From Alphaproteobacteria bacterium (GTDB lineage: Bacteria; Pseudomonadota; Alphaproteobacteria; Micavibrionales; Micavibrionaceae): a DNA stretch of 64,000 nt. The translations under genes and the position numbers were made by a program. This document shows, in pieces, positions 17,036-26,526 of the stretch. The stretch spans positions 1 to 64,000 of the forward strand of contig JAGNKE010000011.1 of the NCBI GenBank assembly GCA_018000295.1. The letters run 5' to 3'. Numbering within the stretch: the stretch's first letter is position 1; the number at the start of each line of letters is the position of its first letter. A model generated the notes under the pieces. That model ran no database searches. It was given only the letters and a program-made list of their open reading frames with translations, and was not told the DNA's origin.

Positions 17036-18286
17036 ATGAAGAACGCCAAAAAGAACAGGTCTGCCGCGAAAAAACCCGATCTTCTTATCATCGGCGGGGG
17101 GATGGCCGGACTGACCCTTGCGGCCATTCTGGGACGGGCGGGCGTACGGACGGACATCGTCGATCCGCAGCCTGCGCCCAAACTTAAGGAGACCTCGCCT
17201 TCGGGACGGACCGTCGCCCTGATGGAATCCTCTCTGAATATCCTCCGGGCTGCGGGGATCGGCGACGTGATCGACGAATACGGGACGCCCCTCCAGACCA
17301 TGCGGATCATCGACGACAGTCTGCCGGAGCAGGAAACGATTACCCGCGAATTCGAGGCGCAGGAAATCGGCATGGAGCGATTCGGGATGAACCTTCCGAA
17401 CTCCATCCTGCGGGCGGCCTTATATGAACAGGCTCAAAAACTCGACACCGTTACCCTGCACGTTCCGGTCAGCCTGCGCGATTTTACGCCGGAAGAAGGT
17501 GGAATCAGGGCCACACTTGAAAATAATACTGAGATCAATGCCCGTCTTTTGATAGGCGCGGACGGGCGGGCCTCCCTCGTACGATCCCTGAGCGGCATCG
17601 AAAGCCGCAAACAGGAATACGGGCAAAGCGCGGTCACCTGCATTATCAATCATTCGCGCAGCCATAATTACACCGCGACCGAATTTCACCGCCCCGGCGG
17701 GCCGCTGGCTCTCGTGCCCATGCCAGGGAACCAGTCCAGCGTGGTCTGGGTCGTTCCCACGGAGCAGGCCGATGCTTTGCTAACTCTGCCGCGCGAATCC
17801 TTCACCCAAAACCTGCAGGAAAAAACCGATAATCTTCTCGGCGGGATTACGCTGGAAACACCGCCGGAATCCTGGCCGCTGATGAGCATGAAAGCCTTAA
17901 AGCTCTCTGCCCCCCGCACTGTTCTGATCGCCGAGGCCGCGCACGTCATGTCTCCGATCACGGCGCAGGGGCTGAACCTCAGCCTTCGCGACGTTGCCTC
18001 GCTGGCGGAAACTGTGGTTGACGCGCTGCGCCTCGGGCTGGACCCCGGCAGCGCCAGTATCCTCAAGGATTTCGAGAAGCGCCGCCGGACGGATATCGGC
18101 AGCCGCGTCGCGGGCGTCGATTTCATGAACAAGATCGTCAGCAACGAAAGACTGCCCCTGCGCGATTTACGCCGGGCGGGGCTGAAGGTGATTTCCGGCA
18201 TTTCCTCGCTGCGCCATCAGGCCTTGCGGCACGGGCTGGCCCCGGCACTCGATGCCGGGCGTCTGGCGCGGGGGTTTCCGCTTTGA
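17036..18286 (+). CDS. UbiH/UbiF/COQ6-family FAD-dependent hydroxylase
   Basis: 416 residues. FAD-binding fingerprint LLIIGGGMAGLTLAAILG near residue 17, a LIGADGRASLVR motif near 176, and the third FAD motif near 297-315. That last motif normally reads GDAAHxxxPxxGQGLN; here it reads AEAAHVMSPITAQGLN, with Gly-Asp replaced by Ala-Glu and G by A. The family hydroxylates the ubiquinone ring; which carbon is modified cannot be told from sequence. The changed GD motif may mean a divergent specificity or reduced FAD ribityl contact. The start MKNAKKNRSAAKKP is basic and loosely conserved. Confidence 0.85.
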   Translation: MKNAKKNRSAAKKPDLLIIGGGMAGLTLAAILGRAGVRTDIVDPQPAPKLKETSPSGRTVALMESSLNILRAAGIGDVIDEYGTPLQTMRIIDDSLPEQETITREFEAQEIGMERFGMNLPNSILRAALYEQAQKLDTVTLHVPVSLRDFTPEEGGIRATLENNTEINARLLIGADGRASLVRSLSGIESRKQEYGQSAVTCIINHSRSHNYTATEFHRPGGPLALVPMPGNQSSVVWVVPTEQADALLTLPRESFTQNLQEKTDNLLGGITLETPPESWPLMSMKALKLSAPRTVLIAEAAHVMSPITAQGLNLSLRDVASLAETVVDALRLGLDPGSASILKDFEKRRRTDIGSRVAGVDFMNKIVSNERLPLRDLRRAGLKVISGISSLRHQALRHGLAPALDAGRLARGFPL

Positions 18287-18309
18287 ATATAGTCGGGAGC
18301 AGACAGGGA

Positions 18310-18786
18310 CTATTCTTCTTGATGGAAGCGGATATCGTCTCCAAAAGCGTTTGGGGATACTAGGGGAGTAAAGAGAGAGTCATTATGCTCTGTCAGTTGA
18401 CCATCTAATATTCGCCATACCCTATACGATGATGCATAGTTCTGTCCGGCTCGTTCGCCAAGGTCCTCGTCATCCCAAATATACAACACGCCATATGAGC
18501 CATCACTTTGCTCACAAATAAATCGTGTCAAATCCCAGATCGAAGATGTTCTATGGTTTCGGGAAGTACAGAACTGAAGAAGACCAGAATGGTTGTTTAA
18601 ATGCTCGATGAACTGCCATTTCAGCCAAGGGTCCTCGCAGACTTCAAGCCAAGCTCTACACTCTACATGGAGTGAACTATCTCTGCTCTGCATCACTTCG
18701 TCTAAATCAAAAACCTGATCGAACGTCGCTTTAATGTATGACTTTCGAGATGCTTGAATAACCGCCCAACCAAATCCTAATAGCAT
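18310..18786 (-). CDS. Imm7-like immunity protein, orphan
   Basis: 158 residues. The C-terminal half carries the Imm7 hallmark: SYGVLYIWDDEDLGE, then a strand (YRVWRILDGQLTEH) and an acidic end (FTPLVSPNAFGDD), which matches immunity proteins of polymorphic toxin systems. The N-terminal GFGWAVIQ also fits. These proteins neutralise a cognate secreted toxin domain in the cytoplasm. No toxin, Rhs, CdiA or secretion gene is near, and the coding sequence is noticeably AT-richer than its neighbours, which suggests recent acquisition. It converges with the UbiH-like gene. Confidence 0.75.
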   Translation of the reverse strand: MLLGFGWAVIQASRKSYIKATFDQVFDLDEVMQSRDSSLHVECRAWLEVCEDPWLKWQFIEHLNNHSGLLQFCTSRNHRTSSIWDLTRFICEQSDGSYGVLYIWDDEDLGERAGQNYASSYRVWRILDGQLTEHNDSLFTPLVSPNAFGDDIRFHQEE

Positions 18787-18932
18787 TGACTTACCATTGC
18801 CTTGAGGATACTCATTTTTAACAACTTAACACTTCCGATCACGGCTTTGCTACTGAATAAGCCTCCATATCCCCTAAACCTGCCCTCTGCCTGACGACGT
18901 AACCTTCTTTGCGCGAGCTTCCTCGTTAGGCG

Positions 18933-19742
18933 TCAGGTTTCCCTCGCCACGCGGGCCAATGTCAAAACATAGACATGCGCGGCTCCGGCCTTGCGGAGAA
19001 TTTTGGCGCATTCCTTGACCGTCGCCCCGGTCGTATAGACGTCATCCACCAGAACAACTGTTTTGCCCTCCAGTTTTTTGACATAGGCCGGATGAACGGC
19101 AAACGCCGCCTTGACGTTCTTATGCCTTTCTCCGGCGGTCAGATGGCCCTGACTCGGCGTGGCGCGGATGCGTTTGAGCGCCAGAGGATAGCTTGGAATT
19201 TTCGTTTCCCGCGACAGAACCTCAGACAACAGCGCGGATTGATTGTAGCGGCGTGAAAGAAGCCGCCAGCGGTGCAGGGGAACGGGGATCAGCGCATCCG
19301 CCTTTTCCAGTATCTCCTTCCCGGCCTGCTTCATCCACGGCACGAAGGCTTCGGCCATATGGGTCTTGTCGCTGTGCTTGAAGGCGAGGATCAGGGTCCG
19401 GCTGGTGTCGTTATATTTCACGGCGGCCCGCGCCGATGCATAAGGCGGCGGATGCTCAATACAGGACAGACACGCCCCCTCCCCGCCGTCCAGCGCGTCA
19501 TAAGCAAAGGGGATGCCGCAGGTATTACAATGCGGCGCGGCGATGAAATCCAGCCCCGCCCAGGCTTTTGGCGCCAACATCCCCTGCCGGTCCACGATTT
19601 CGCCCGTCACCACGCACCGGGGCGGCAAAACCAAGTCTGTAAATCCTAAAAAAGCCTTTGAAATCTTAGCTTTAGCTTGCTTCATCGGGCGCTTATGCTT
19701 TATATCTTTTCGTTGATCATTACCGTGTTTCATCCTATTCAT
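18933..19742 (-). CDS. ComF-family phosphoribosyltransferase-like protein
   Basis: 269 residues at most. An N-terminal zinc-ribbon-like part has CNTCGIPF and CLSCIEHPP cysteine pairs; the C-terminal PRTase-like domain has the PRPP loop VVLVDDVYTTGATVKECA. The ComF family supports DNA uptake or repair in several bacteria; here no competence genes are adjacent. The start is uncertain: the first in-frame ATG is at 19742, and another (MKQAKAKISKAF) 19 codons later leaves the conserved region intact. Confidence 0.85.
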   Translation of the reverse strand: MNRMKHGNDQRKDIKHKRPMKQAKAKISKAFLGFTDLVLPPRCVVTGEIVDRQGMLAPKAWAGLDFIAAPHCNTCGIPFAYDALDGGEGACLSCIEHPPPYASARAAVKYNDTSRTLILAFKHSDKTHMAEAFVPWMKQAGKEILEKADALIPVPLHRWRLLSRRYNQSALLSEVLSRETKIPSYPLALKRIRATPSQGHLTAGERHKNVKAAFAVHPAYVKKLEGKTVVLVDDVYTTGATVKECAKILRKAGAAHVYVLTLARVARET

Positions 19743-19863
19743 AAGGTCTGTGATTCGGCAATCGTTGAGGTTTGAGCATTTATTACTGGTGCTTTGCCCT
19801 GTTGTTTTGCATAATACAGAAAAAATTTGTAATTAAGACATTTTGGGGTAACCAGAGCTATTA

Positions 19864-22800
19864 ATGACCACAGACCCGCCCAACCAACCGCCTGAAGATG
19901 AAGAGCGGCCGGGGACCGGACTGGAAGAGTACGAGAGTCTTTTTGACCAGAAGCCGCCCGACTATATCGAGGAGCGGAACTTCCTGCTCAAGGATATCGA
20001 CTTCGAGTCCGTCCGGCAGGCGTGGTTCACACTTTCGCACCTTCTGGTTCCCTCCGGCTCGAAGATCGTGCACATGGGATGCGGGGACGGTTCGCTGACC
20101 TATGCCATGGCCGCCCTTCGCCCGAACATGAAAATCATCGGGGTGGACAAAAGCAAGCGCAGCATGAACAAGGCGCGGGAGAAATACAAACTCCATAACC
20201 TTGAGTACAAACACGGCGACGTGTCCAGCGACCTGTTCCCGCCGGGATCGATCGACGTCATCATCAATTCCTTCATCCTGCATATCGTGTTTTCCAACGC
20301 CCGCTATAACGAGCGGATCGTCAGCGACACGCTGCGGAAACATTTTCATATGCTGAAGAATAACGGCGTGATGTTCCTGCGCGATTACGCGCGCCCGCCG
20401 CCGCAACACTATATCCTCATGGAAATGCACGACGAGGAGAGCGACGGCGAGGATGTCTCGCAGCTCTCGGAGGCCGACCTGCTGGTCTGGTACTCGGAAC
20501 ACGCCCGGCCCAAGCAGGATCCGGGTTGCGGCGGGTTTTTCCTTGAGGAACTACCGCCGCGCTTCCCCCGGACGCGTTTGTTCCGCCTGCCCTACAAATG
20601 GGCGTACGAGTACATCATGCGGAAAGACAGCCGTGAGAACTGGCAGCACCACCTGCCCTATGAATATACGTTTTTCACCGTCGAGGAATTCCGGCGCGAG
20701 TTGCGCGTTCTGGGATCACGCGTTGAATATTCCGGTCCGCACTGGGATGAACCCTTCGTCACCAAAAATTTCGACGGGCATTTCCGTTTGTACGATAACG
20801 ACGGCAACCCTATGGGCGACCCGCCGACAAGCTTCATCGCCATCGCCCGTAAAATGCCCGAACGGGAAAGCCTTGTCATTATGGAACGGCGGATTACCGA
20901 AGATAAGGGCTCTCTGGAGATCAAGGCGCTGCGGAACGAGAAAACCGGAGAACTGGTCGATATCGTTACGCGCAGCATGGAAATCGCGGAAGTCATCCCC
21001 TACCGGGTGACCGAGGACGGACGCCTGAACATCTTCCTGCATGACGGGATCGTGCGCGGGATTGTGAATTCCGTTCCGCGGGCCGGTCTGAACATCGACG
21101 GGCGGCAATGGTCCGGCCATATGGTCGAGGCTATGTCCACCGAGTACAGACACATCAATGAAATGGGGGAGCTTAAAGCCTCCAATACCAAGAAATTCGC
21201 CCGCGATTTTATCGGTTTGAAACCGAAGGAAGCCAGCGTCATGGTGCGCGGGGCGGAGTATTACCCCGACCCCAACTATATCGACGAGCGGGTCCATACT
21301 TACTACCTCGAAGTCGAGGAAGGCTTGGCCTCTTACGCGCCGAAAAACAAGATTTTTCACAACACGCATTTCCGCGCCAAGAGCATGATCCGCGAATTCG
21401 GCGCCCAGCAGATTCTGGATGCAATTTCTGTCGGCCTTATTCCCAACGGCCGCCTGGAGCTGCAAATCCTCGCCCTGTATCAGCATCTGAATTTGAAAGC
21501 GGAAAACTGGACAAGCAAAGATGTCTCGATGATCGCGGGAGAAATTGTCAGCACGCTTGATGTGAAAGACTTCCTCAAGCAAGCGGCGGAGAGCGACAAA
21601 CGGTTCCGCGAAGTCAAGGGCGCTGTGGGGCAACTGCGGACCGTCAATTCCATCTTCGTTGAAGAAGGGCAAAGTCAGGGCGGGCGGGCGGGCTTGACCT
21701 CGGATATGACGGATTTCGTAATTTCCGACGACAAAACCATCAACACCGCTGTTGTCGTGCCCCTGACGAAAAGCCTTAAAGGCGATGTTCACGCGGGCTT
21801 CACGATCAAGCATACGCCTGTCCCCGAGCGCTATGAGGGCAAAGGCCTGACGGTCAGCGCCCCACAATTCAATATCCCCAAGGAAATCACCAATTTCAAG
21901 ATGCTTAAACAGTTCATCGCGGAGAAATTCGGGGTGACTCCGGACATGGTGGTCAAGCTGGGTGAGAGCTATTTCAACCATGTGGGCATTACGCCGGAAA
22001 AAATTCATCCGTTCTGTATTATCGCGCCGCCGGCCTATCTGAAAGATCCTGAAATCAAATTTATGCCGATCTACCAGTATATGCTGCTGTGGAGAAGTAT
22101 TTCACGCGAGCCGCATTTCATGACCACGATCGCCCGCGCTTATCGCTTCCTGCCCGGGCATATGCGGACGCAGGCACGGGTCGATGTGAAGAAAATCCTT
22201 GAGGATCGCTTCCGGCAAGCGCAGCCGGACTGGACGGTTCCAGCGACCTTCGAGCCTGCAACCCCGCAATCCTTCAAGTCGGCAGGCACGTCGTTCCATG
22301 AACGCGCCAGCGCAGAGATGAAAGCCCATCAGGCTACAGGAAACACTTCCGTAAAAGCCGAGAAAGACCCTGAGGGCAAGAAGAAGCCCAAACAGCGGAA
22401 TACCGATGTATCGGCCCTTTACGGCAAGGATAAACCTTCAGATTACTACTCGAGAAAAGAGCTTGAGAAAAAAGAGAAGAGAGAACGTGCCAAGCGTCTG
22501 TCTCTCAAGAAGGGCGTCTTTCTCACTGAGCCTAAGGAAGCGCAGTTCGATGCCCAGACCGAAGGAGAGATTGAAAAGGAATCCAAGGATCTGGATGTCG
22601 ATATCACCAATGACGATGTGTTCATCGTTCACGAGGAGGATTATGATATCGGTCTCGTCGAGTCATCGCCGGAGGAATTCCTCAAAGCGGCTGAAGAGTT
22701 TGTTGTGCCGGAATTTTCCGTAGAGGACGACGACTATGAGGACGACGAGGATCTTGAGTATGAAGATGAGCACGAGCCGGAAGACCATGATAACGACGAC

Positions 22801-22893
22801 ATCAAGCTGATCAAGGAGTTCGAAAAGGAAATCAAGTCGATCAAGGACTCCATCAAGGACGATGACGACGATCCCGAACCGAAACCTTCATAG
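19864..22893 (+). CDS. Large methyltransferase-like multidomain protein with acidic tail
   Basis: 1009 residues. Residues about 55-240 form a class I SAM-dependent methyltransferase: motif I IVHMGCGDGS at about 68-77, motif II IIGVDKS at about 91-97 and an IDVIINSF strand. Residues about 335-490 look like a degenerate Nudix fold: strands (IPYRVTEDGRLNIFLHDG) and a YYPDPNYIDERVHTYYLEVEE-like segment, broken here, that resembles the ADP-ribose pyrophosphatase pattern, but no GX5EX7REUXEEXGU box. About 490-800 is unassigned and mixed helical. The last 120 residues are strongly acidic, then low complexity. It abuts an NDUFAF5-like methyltransferase gene (TAGATG) and gloB. Function unknown; the Nudix relation is my inference. 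Confidence 0.8.
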   Translation: MTTDPPNQPPEDEERPGTGLEEYESLFDQKPPDYIEERNFLLKDIDFESVRQAWFTLSHLLVPSGSKIVHMGCGDGSLTYAMAALRPNMKIIGVDKSKRSMNKAREKYKLHNLEYKHGDVSSDLFPPGSIDVIINSFILHIVFSNARYNERIVSDTLRKHFHMLKNNGVMFLRDYARPPPQHYILMEMHDEESDGEDVSQLSEADLLVWYSEHARPKQDPGCGGFFLEELPPRFPRTRLFRLPYKWAYEYIMRKDSRENWQHHLPYEYTFFTVEEFRRELRVLGSRVEYSGPHWDEPFVTKNFDGHFRLYDNDGNPMGDPPTSFIAIARKMPERESLVIMERRITEDKGSLEIKALRNEKTGELVDIVTRSMEIAEVIPYRVTEDGRLNIFLHDGIVRGIVNSVPRAGLNIDGRQWSGHMVEAMSTEYRHINEMGELKASNTKKFARDFIGLKPKEASVMVRGAEYYPDPNYIDERVHTYYLEVEEGLASYAPKNKIFHNTHFRAKSMIREFGAQQILDAISVGLIPNGRLELQILALYQHLNLKAENWTSKDVSMIAGEIVSTLDVKDFLKQAAESDKRFREVKGAVGQLRTVNSIFVEEGQSQGGRAGLTSDMTDFVISDDKTINTAVVVPLTKSLKGDVHAGFTIKHTPVPERYEGKGLTVSAPQFNIPKEITNFKMLKQFIAEKFGVTPDMVVKLGESYFNHVGITPEKIHPFCIIAPPAYLKDPEIKFMPIYQYMLLWRSISREPHFMTTIARAYRFLPGHMRTQARVDVKKILEDRFRQAQPDWTVPATFEPATPQSFKSAGTSFHERASAEMKAHQATGNTSVKAEKDPEGKKKPKQRNTDVSALYGKDKPSDYYSRKELEKKEKRERAKRLSLKKGVFLTEPKEAQFDAQTEGEIEKESKDLDVDITNDDVFIVHEEDYDIGLVESSPEEFLKAAEEFVVPEFSVEDDDYEDDEDLEYEDEHEPEDHDNDDIKLIKEFEKEIKSIKDSIKDDDDDPEPKPS

Positions 22894-23829
22894 ATGACCA
22901 GCGCCCAAAAAATTACCGACACTGCACTTGCCCATAACTCTGCGCCCGTTGTTTTCGACCGAAAGCGTGTAAGGCGCAACCGTGAACGATGCCGGAAAAA
23001 ATTCACATCGCATGGATTTCTTTTCGATTGGTCTGCGCGGGAACTTGGCGAACGCCTGCACCTCATTAACCGGATTTTTTTGAAGGCGGTTTTTTTGGGC
23101 AGTCGTTCCGTTCAATCCATAGTCATCCCCAAGGGGAAAATCGGCTCAGCTGTGGTAATGGACTCCTGCCTTCCCTACAGTTCTCTCCCTTTTCCCTCTG
23201 TTGTCGCCGACGAGGAGTTACTACCCTTTGCTGCAGGAAGTCTCGATCTGCTCTTGAGCAACCTGACCCTGCACACGGTCAACGATCTTCCCGGCGCCTT
23301 AATCCAGATTAAGCGCAGCCTGAAGCCCGATGGGCTTTTTCTGGCCGCGATGTTCGGCGGGGAAACCTTGCATGAGTTGCGTGCCTGCCTGATGGAGGCG
23401 GAAATGGAACTCCGGGGCGGTATTAGCCCTCGCGTTGCGCCGTTTGCGGACAAGCAGCAGGCCGGGGCGCTGTTACAGAGAGCGGGCTATGCGCTTCCCG
23501 TCGTCGATTCGGAAATTCTGACGGTCACCTATCCAAACCTCCTTGCGCTGATGCGCGACCTGCGGGGCATGGGCGAAAGCAACGCGCTGGCGCACCGGGA
23601 TAAAAGCTTTACAGGAAAAAATCTGTTCATACGGGCGGAGGAAATATATCGTCAGCGTTACGGCGAAGCGGACGGGCGATTGCAGGCCTCCTTTGAAATC
23701 CTGTTTCTGATCGGCTGGGCTCCGCATGATTCGCAGCAAAAGCCTTTGCGGCCCGGGAGCGCGGAACATTCCCTTGCCGATGCACTCAGTACAGAGGAAA
23801 TTAAAACTGGGGAGCAGGCTAAACCATGA
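22894..23829 (+). CDS. NDUFAF5/BioC-like SAM-dependent methyltransferase
   Basis: 311 residues. The N-terminus FDRKRVRRNRERC is the signature of alphaproteobacterial homologues of NDUFAF5, the complex I assembly factor that hydroxylates an arginine. A methyltransferase core follows: ELLPFAAGSLDLLLSNLTLH as the post-motif strand and FLAAMFGGETLHELR as the later motif. The canonical motif I glycine loop is poorly conserved, as expected for this family. Start directly after the previous stop (TAGATG) and a 4-bp overlap with gloB make a three-gene operon. Respiratory complex assembly is the likely role. Confidence 0.82.
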   Translation: MTSAQKITDTALAHNSAPVVFDRKRVRRNRERCRKKFTSHGFLFDWSARELGERLHLINRIFLKAVFLGSRSVQSIVIPKGKIGSAVVMDSCLPYSSLPFPSVVADEELLPFAAGSLDLLLSNLTLHTVNDLPGALIQIKRSLKPDGLFLAAMFGGETLHELRACLMEAEMELRGGISPRVAPFADKQQAGALLQRAGYALPVVDSEILTVTYPNLLALMRDLRGMGESNALAHRDKSFTGKNLFIRAEEIYRQRYGEADGRLQASFEILFLIGWAPHDSQQKPLRPGSAEHSLADALSTEEIKTGEQAKP

Positions 23830-24545
23830 TAACCGTCACTATCTTACCTGTTCTGAAAGATAACTACGCCTATCTTCTGCAATCCGAAGACGGCGTGACT
23901 GCGGTGATCGACCCCGGCGAAGCCGAACCAATCAGCAAGCATCTGGACTCGCACGGGCTGAATCTGGACTTTATTCTCAACACCCATCATCACGGCGACC
24001 ACACGGCGGGTAACGCCGCTTTGAAAGATAAATACGGCTCCAAAATCTTTGGTCCCGAGCATGAAAGATCAAAGATTCCAGCACAGGATTTTGGACTTTC
24101 CGAAAAGGATTCTTTTTTTCTTGGCAAAGAGCGGATGCAAGTTTTGGAAACGCCGGGGCACACAGCGGGGTCCATATGCTTCTATTTTCCCGAGAGTGGA
24201 ATCTTATTCACGGGCGATACACTGTTCCTTATGGGGTGCGGGCGGCTGTTCGAGGGGACACCGGAGCAGATGTTTCATTCCCTGCACAAAATACTCGCCC
24301 TGCCCGACGAAACTCTAATCTATTGCGGGCATGAATATACCCTTGAGGCCACGGATTTCTGTCTCTCCATTGAACCGGACAACGCCGCGCTGAAAAAACG
24401 GCAGGCAGAGGTCAGAATTCTCGATCAGCAGAAAAAGCCAACCGTTCCCGCAACGCTGCGAATCGAAAAAGAAACCAACGTCTTCCTTCGCGCAAAAAAC
24501 GTGGAGAAGTTTAGCGAATACCGCCTGAAACGGAATAATTTCTAG
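23826..24545 (+). CDS. gloB: Hydroxyacylglutathione hydrolase (glyoxalase II)
   Basis: 239 residues, metallo-beta-lactamase fold. The metal motif THHHGDHTAGN, the second-site ETPGHTAGS and the bridging-Asp context FTGDTLFLMGCGR are all present, as is the C-terminal glutathione-binding part with CGHEYT. It hydrolyses S-lactoylglutathione to lactate and glutathione. Translationally coupled to the upstream methyltransferase gene (ATGA). Its stop overlaps the end of a convergent gene by 4 bp. Confidence 0.93.
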   Translation: MITVTILPVLKDNYAYLLQSEDGVTAVIDPGEAEPISKHLDSHGLNLDFILNTHHHGDHTAGNAALKDKYGSKIFGPEHERSKIPAQDFGLSEKDSFFLGKERMQVLETPGHTAGSICFYFPESGILFTGDTLFLMGCGRLFEGTPEQMFHSLHKILALPDETLIYCGHEYTLEATDFCLSIEPDNAALKKRQAEVRILDQQKKPTVPATLRIEKETNVFLRAKNVEKFSEYRLKRNNF

Positions 24546-24910
24546 TTCGCGGACCCTTGGCCTTGCTCCGCGGATCGATGCGGCGGGCGGCGGCGCTTCT
24601 GTCCATGCGAATCGTGCGAAGACCGCTGGTGATGCTGAGGCGACTGGAAATCCTGCTGGTCATCGTCGCCATCCGGAACCGATTCTTTCGACGAACGATG
24701 CGAGGGAATGGGAATCGGCTTGTTGGCAATGTCCTGCCGTTCGCGCACGGCTAACTCAATTTCCAGACGGGAAGCAACCTTGCGAAGCTCGTGAATCGCG
24801 CTCTGGAGGCTTTCCTGCGCCTTGCTGTCGGTTTTTTTCCCGCGCCACTCTTCATAGGTCTGGGCGCAAGACTGCGCGGTTTCCTGAAGGCGTTTTAAGA
24901 TTTCGTCCAT
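24542..24910 (-). CDS. Hypothetical protein, coiled-coil plus polar low-complexity tail
   Basis: About 122 residues from ATG 24910; GTG at 24931 is the longer choice. Residues about 1-65 form a helix that looks coiled-coil (LKRLQETAQSCAQTYEEW, then LQSAIHELRKVASRLEIELAVRER broken by a turn). The C-terminal half is H/Q/S/R-rich and probably disordered. No recognised domain. The gene is convergent with gloB and may form a unit with upstream guaC (106 bp). Likely real given the helical conservation pattern, but only moderately supported. Confidence 0.55.
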   Translation of the reverse strand: MDEILKRLQETAQSCAQTYEEWRGKKTDSKAQESLQSAIHELRKVASRLEIELAVRERQDIANKPIPIPSHRSSKESVPDGDDDQQDFQSPQHHQRSSHDSHGQKRRRPPHRSAEQGQGSAN

Positions 24911-25015
24911 CGGTCGCTTTCCCTCTCTCACAGTAGAAGAGCTACTTTAACCAGAGCCGCCCTTCTGTGCAAGCAACGCTTGGGGATAGAATTAAAAAAA
25001 ACTTCTTGCCTTGTT

Positions 25016-26059
25016 CTATTCGTTGCCGAAGACCGTGTTCAGCTGCTGCGAAACCCTGATGAACGTCGTGCGTTTCGAAAGCTCTTTTAGTTTTTTTGCT
25101 CCGACATAGGTACAGGCCGAACGCAGGCCACCGAGAATATCCTGCAAACTCTCCTCCACATCGCCGCGGTAAGGGATTCTTACCGTCTTGCCCTCGCTGG
25201 CGCGATATTCCGCAACACCGCCCTTGTGGCGCTTCATGGCTGTATTGCTGCTCATACCGTAGAAAGTGACATACTTCTTGCCGTCCTTCTCGACGATTTT
25301 TTCTTCGGCCTGATCGTGCCCGGCCAACATCCCGCCGAGCATCACGAAATCCGCGCCGCCGCCGAAGGCTTTGGCGATATCCCCCGGAACCGTGCAACCA
25401 CCGTCGGCGCAGATCAAGCCACCCAGCCCGTGCGCCGCATCGGCACATTCAATCACGGCCGAAAGCTGCGGGTATCCCACTCCGGTCATCTTCCGGGTTG
25501 TGCAAACGCTTCCCGGACCGATTCCCACTTTCACGACATCCACACCGGCGAGAATCAACTGCTCGACCATTTCCCCGGTCACAACGTTTCCGGCCATAAT
25601 CGTGAGGCCGGGGTGACGCTCACGCACCCGTTTAACGAAATCAACGAACGCCTCGCTGTACCCGTTGGCGACATCGACACAAAGCTTATCCACGACACCG
25701 GGCTTCTTTTTCATGAAGGAGTCCAGCTTCTTTTCGTCCGCTTCGGTCATGCCGATGCTATACCACGCAGCTGTCGCGGTTTTCTTGTTATAGAAATCAA
25801 GAAGGTCTTCGAGGGGGTAGTGCTTGTGAAGCGCCACGGTCAACCCATGCCCGTCCTTGATGAAGGCCTTGGCCATCGCCATCGTGCCGACGCCGTCCAT
25901 ATTGGCCGCGATGACGGGGACACCCCGGAAGGTGCGCCCGCTCCAGCGGAACTTATATTCGCGGCTGATATCCACATCCTTGCGGCTGACCAGCGTCGAG
26001 CGCTTGGGACGGATCAGGACGTCCTTGAAATCGAGCTTAAAACCTTCTTCGATACGCAT
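25016..26059 (-). CDS. guaC: GMP reductase
   Basis: 347 residues, the usual length of the GuaC family. TIM-barrel IMPDH/GMPR fold with the catalytic cysteine loop [17 protein letters not shown] near residue 180, the NADPH/GMP-binding ICADGGCT strand and the [16 protein letters not shown] segment typical of GMP reductase. The CBS domains of IMP dehydrogenase are absent. It converts GMP to IMP with NADPH, rebalancing purines. The start [18 protein letters not shown] is canonical. Confidence 0.95.
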   Translation of the reverse strand: MRIEEGFKLDFKDVLIRPKRSTLVSRKDVDISREYKFRWSGRTFRGVPVIAANMDGVGTMAMAKAFIKDGHGLTVALHKHYPLEDLLDFYNKKTATAAWYSIGMTEADEKKLDSFMKKKPGVVDKLCVDVANGYSEAFVDFVKRVRERHPGLTIMAGNVVTGEMVEQLILAGVDVVKVGIGPGSVCTTRKMTGVGYPQLSAVIECADAAHGLGGLICADGGCTVPGDIAKAFGGGADFVMLGGMLAGHDQAEEKIVEKDGKKYVTFYGMSSNTAMKRHKGGVAEYRASEGKTVRIPYRGDVEESLQDILGGLRSACTYVGAKKLKELSKRTTFIRVSQQLNTVFGNE

Positions 26060-26091
26060 GATCTAGAGCCTTTGATTTTGGGTTGGATTCA

Positions 26092-26277
26092 TCATGATTT
26101 AAATAACGTGGAGGCAGCGTCCTGCGAGGCTTTCTTCTTCGCCATATCCTCCTTCACACGGGCGATTTCCTCCTCCAGTTCAAGGACATACTCCCCCAGC
26201 TCGGCGACAGACAGGCGCTCCAGGTTGCGGGGAAAGGTTCCATCGTTCTTCTTGCGGGGCAGTTCTTCGTCAAACAT
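26092..26277 (-). CDS. DUF1192-family protein
   Basis: 61 residues from ATG 26277, which has GCGGAG as Shine-Dalgarno; a longer frame upstream is unsupported. The sequence MFDEELPRKK, then LERLSVAELGEYVLELEEEI and an end IFK-like (TLFKS) is the small alphaproteobacterial DUF1192 family: a short basic N-terminus and one coiled-coil helix. Function unknown. Upstream of guaC on the same strand, 33 bp away. Confidence 0.82.
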   Translation of the reverse strand: MFDEELPRKKNDGTFPRNLERLSVAELGEYVLELEEEIARVKEDMAKKKASQDAASTLFKS

Positions 26278-26526
26278 AAGGGACTCCGCCTGTTTTCTGT
26301 CTGTCAGATTAGTGCCGGAACCCCGACAATGCAATCCGAAGATCATCGCAGGTCATAATAAAAAGACTTGGCATCAGGGGGGCAGATGGCTTATAACCCC
26401 CCTGTTCCCTTAAATAATGTTTGATAAAAACGTTGGCCTTGGGACGGGTCGGCCGGAAGATTATTTCGCCGATTACATGAGGTTTATGGATCAAAACATT
26501 GCTGTTTTTTTTATGAGGTGACGTTC

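Noticed and set aside
20716..22008. A 430-codon minus-strand frame within the large methyltransferase gene
   Set aside because: The plus-strand gene has motif I and II, an even codon pattern and continues through; the minus frame has no recognisable domain.
22734..22890. Low-complexity acidic repeat as a mobile or simple-sequence repeat
   Set aside because: It is the coding sequence for the acidic tail of the methyltransferase-like protein, not a tandem repeat in the DNA sense.
25226..26413. A 395-codon plus-strand frame opposite guaC
   Set aside because: guaC and DUF1192 on the minus strand have clear family motifs; the plus frame has none and no Shine-Dalgarno.
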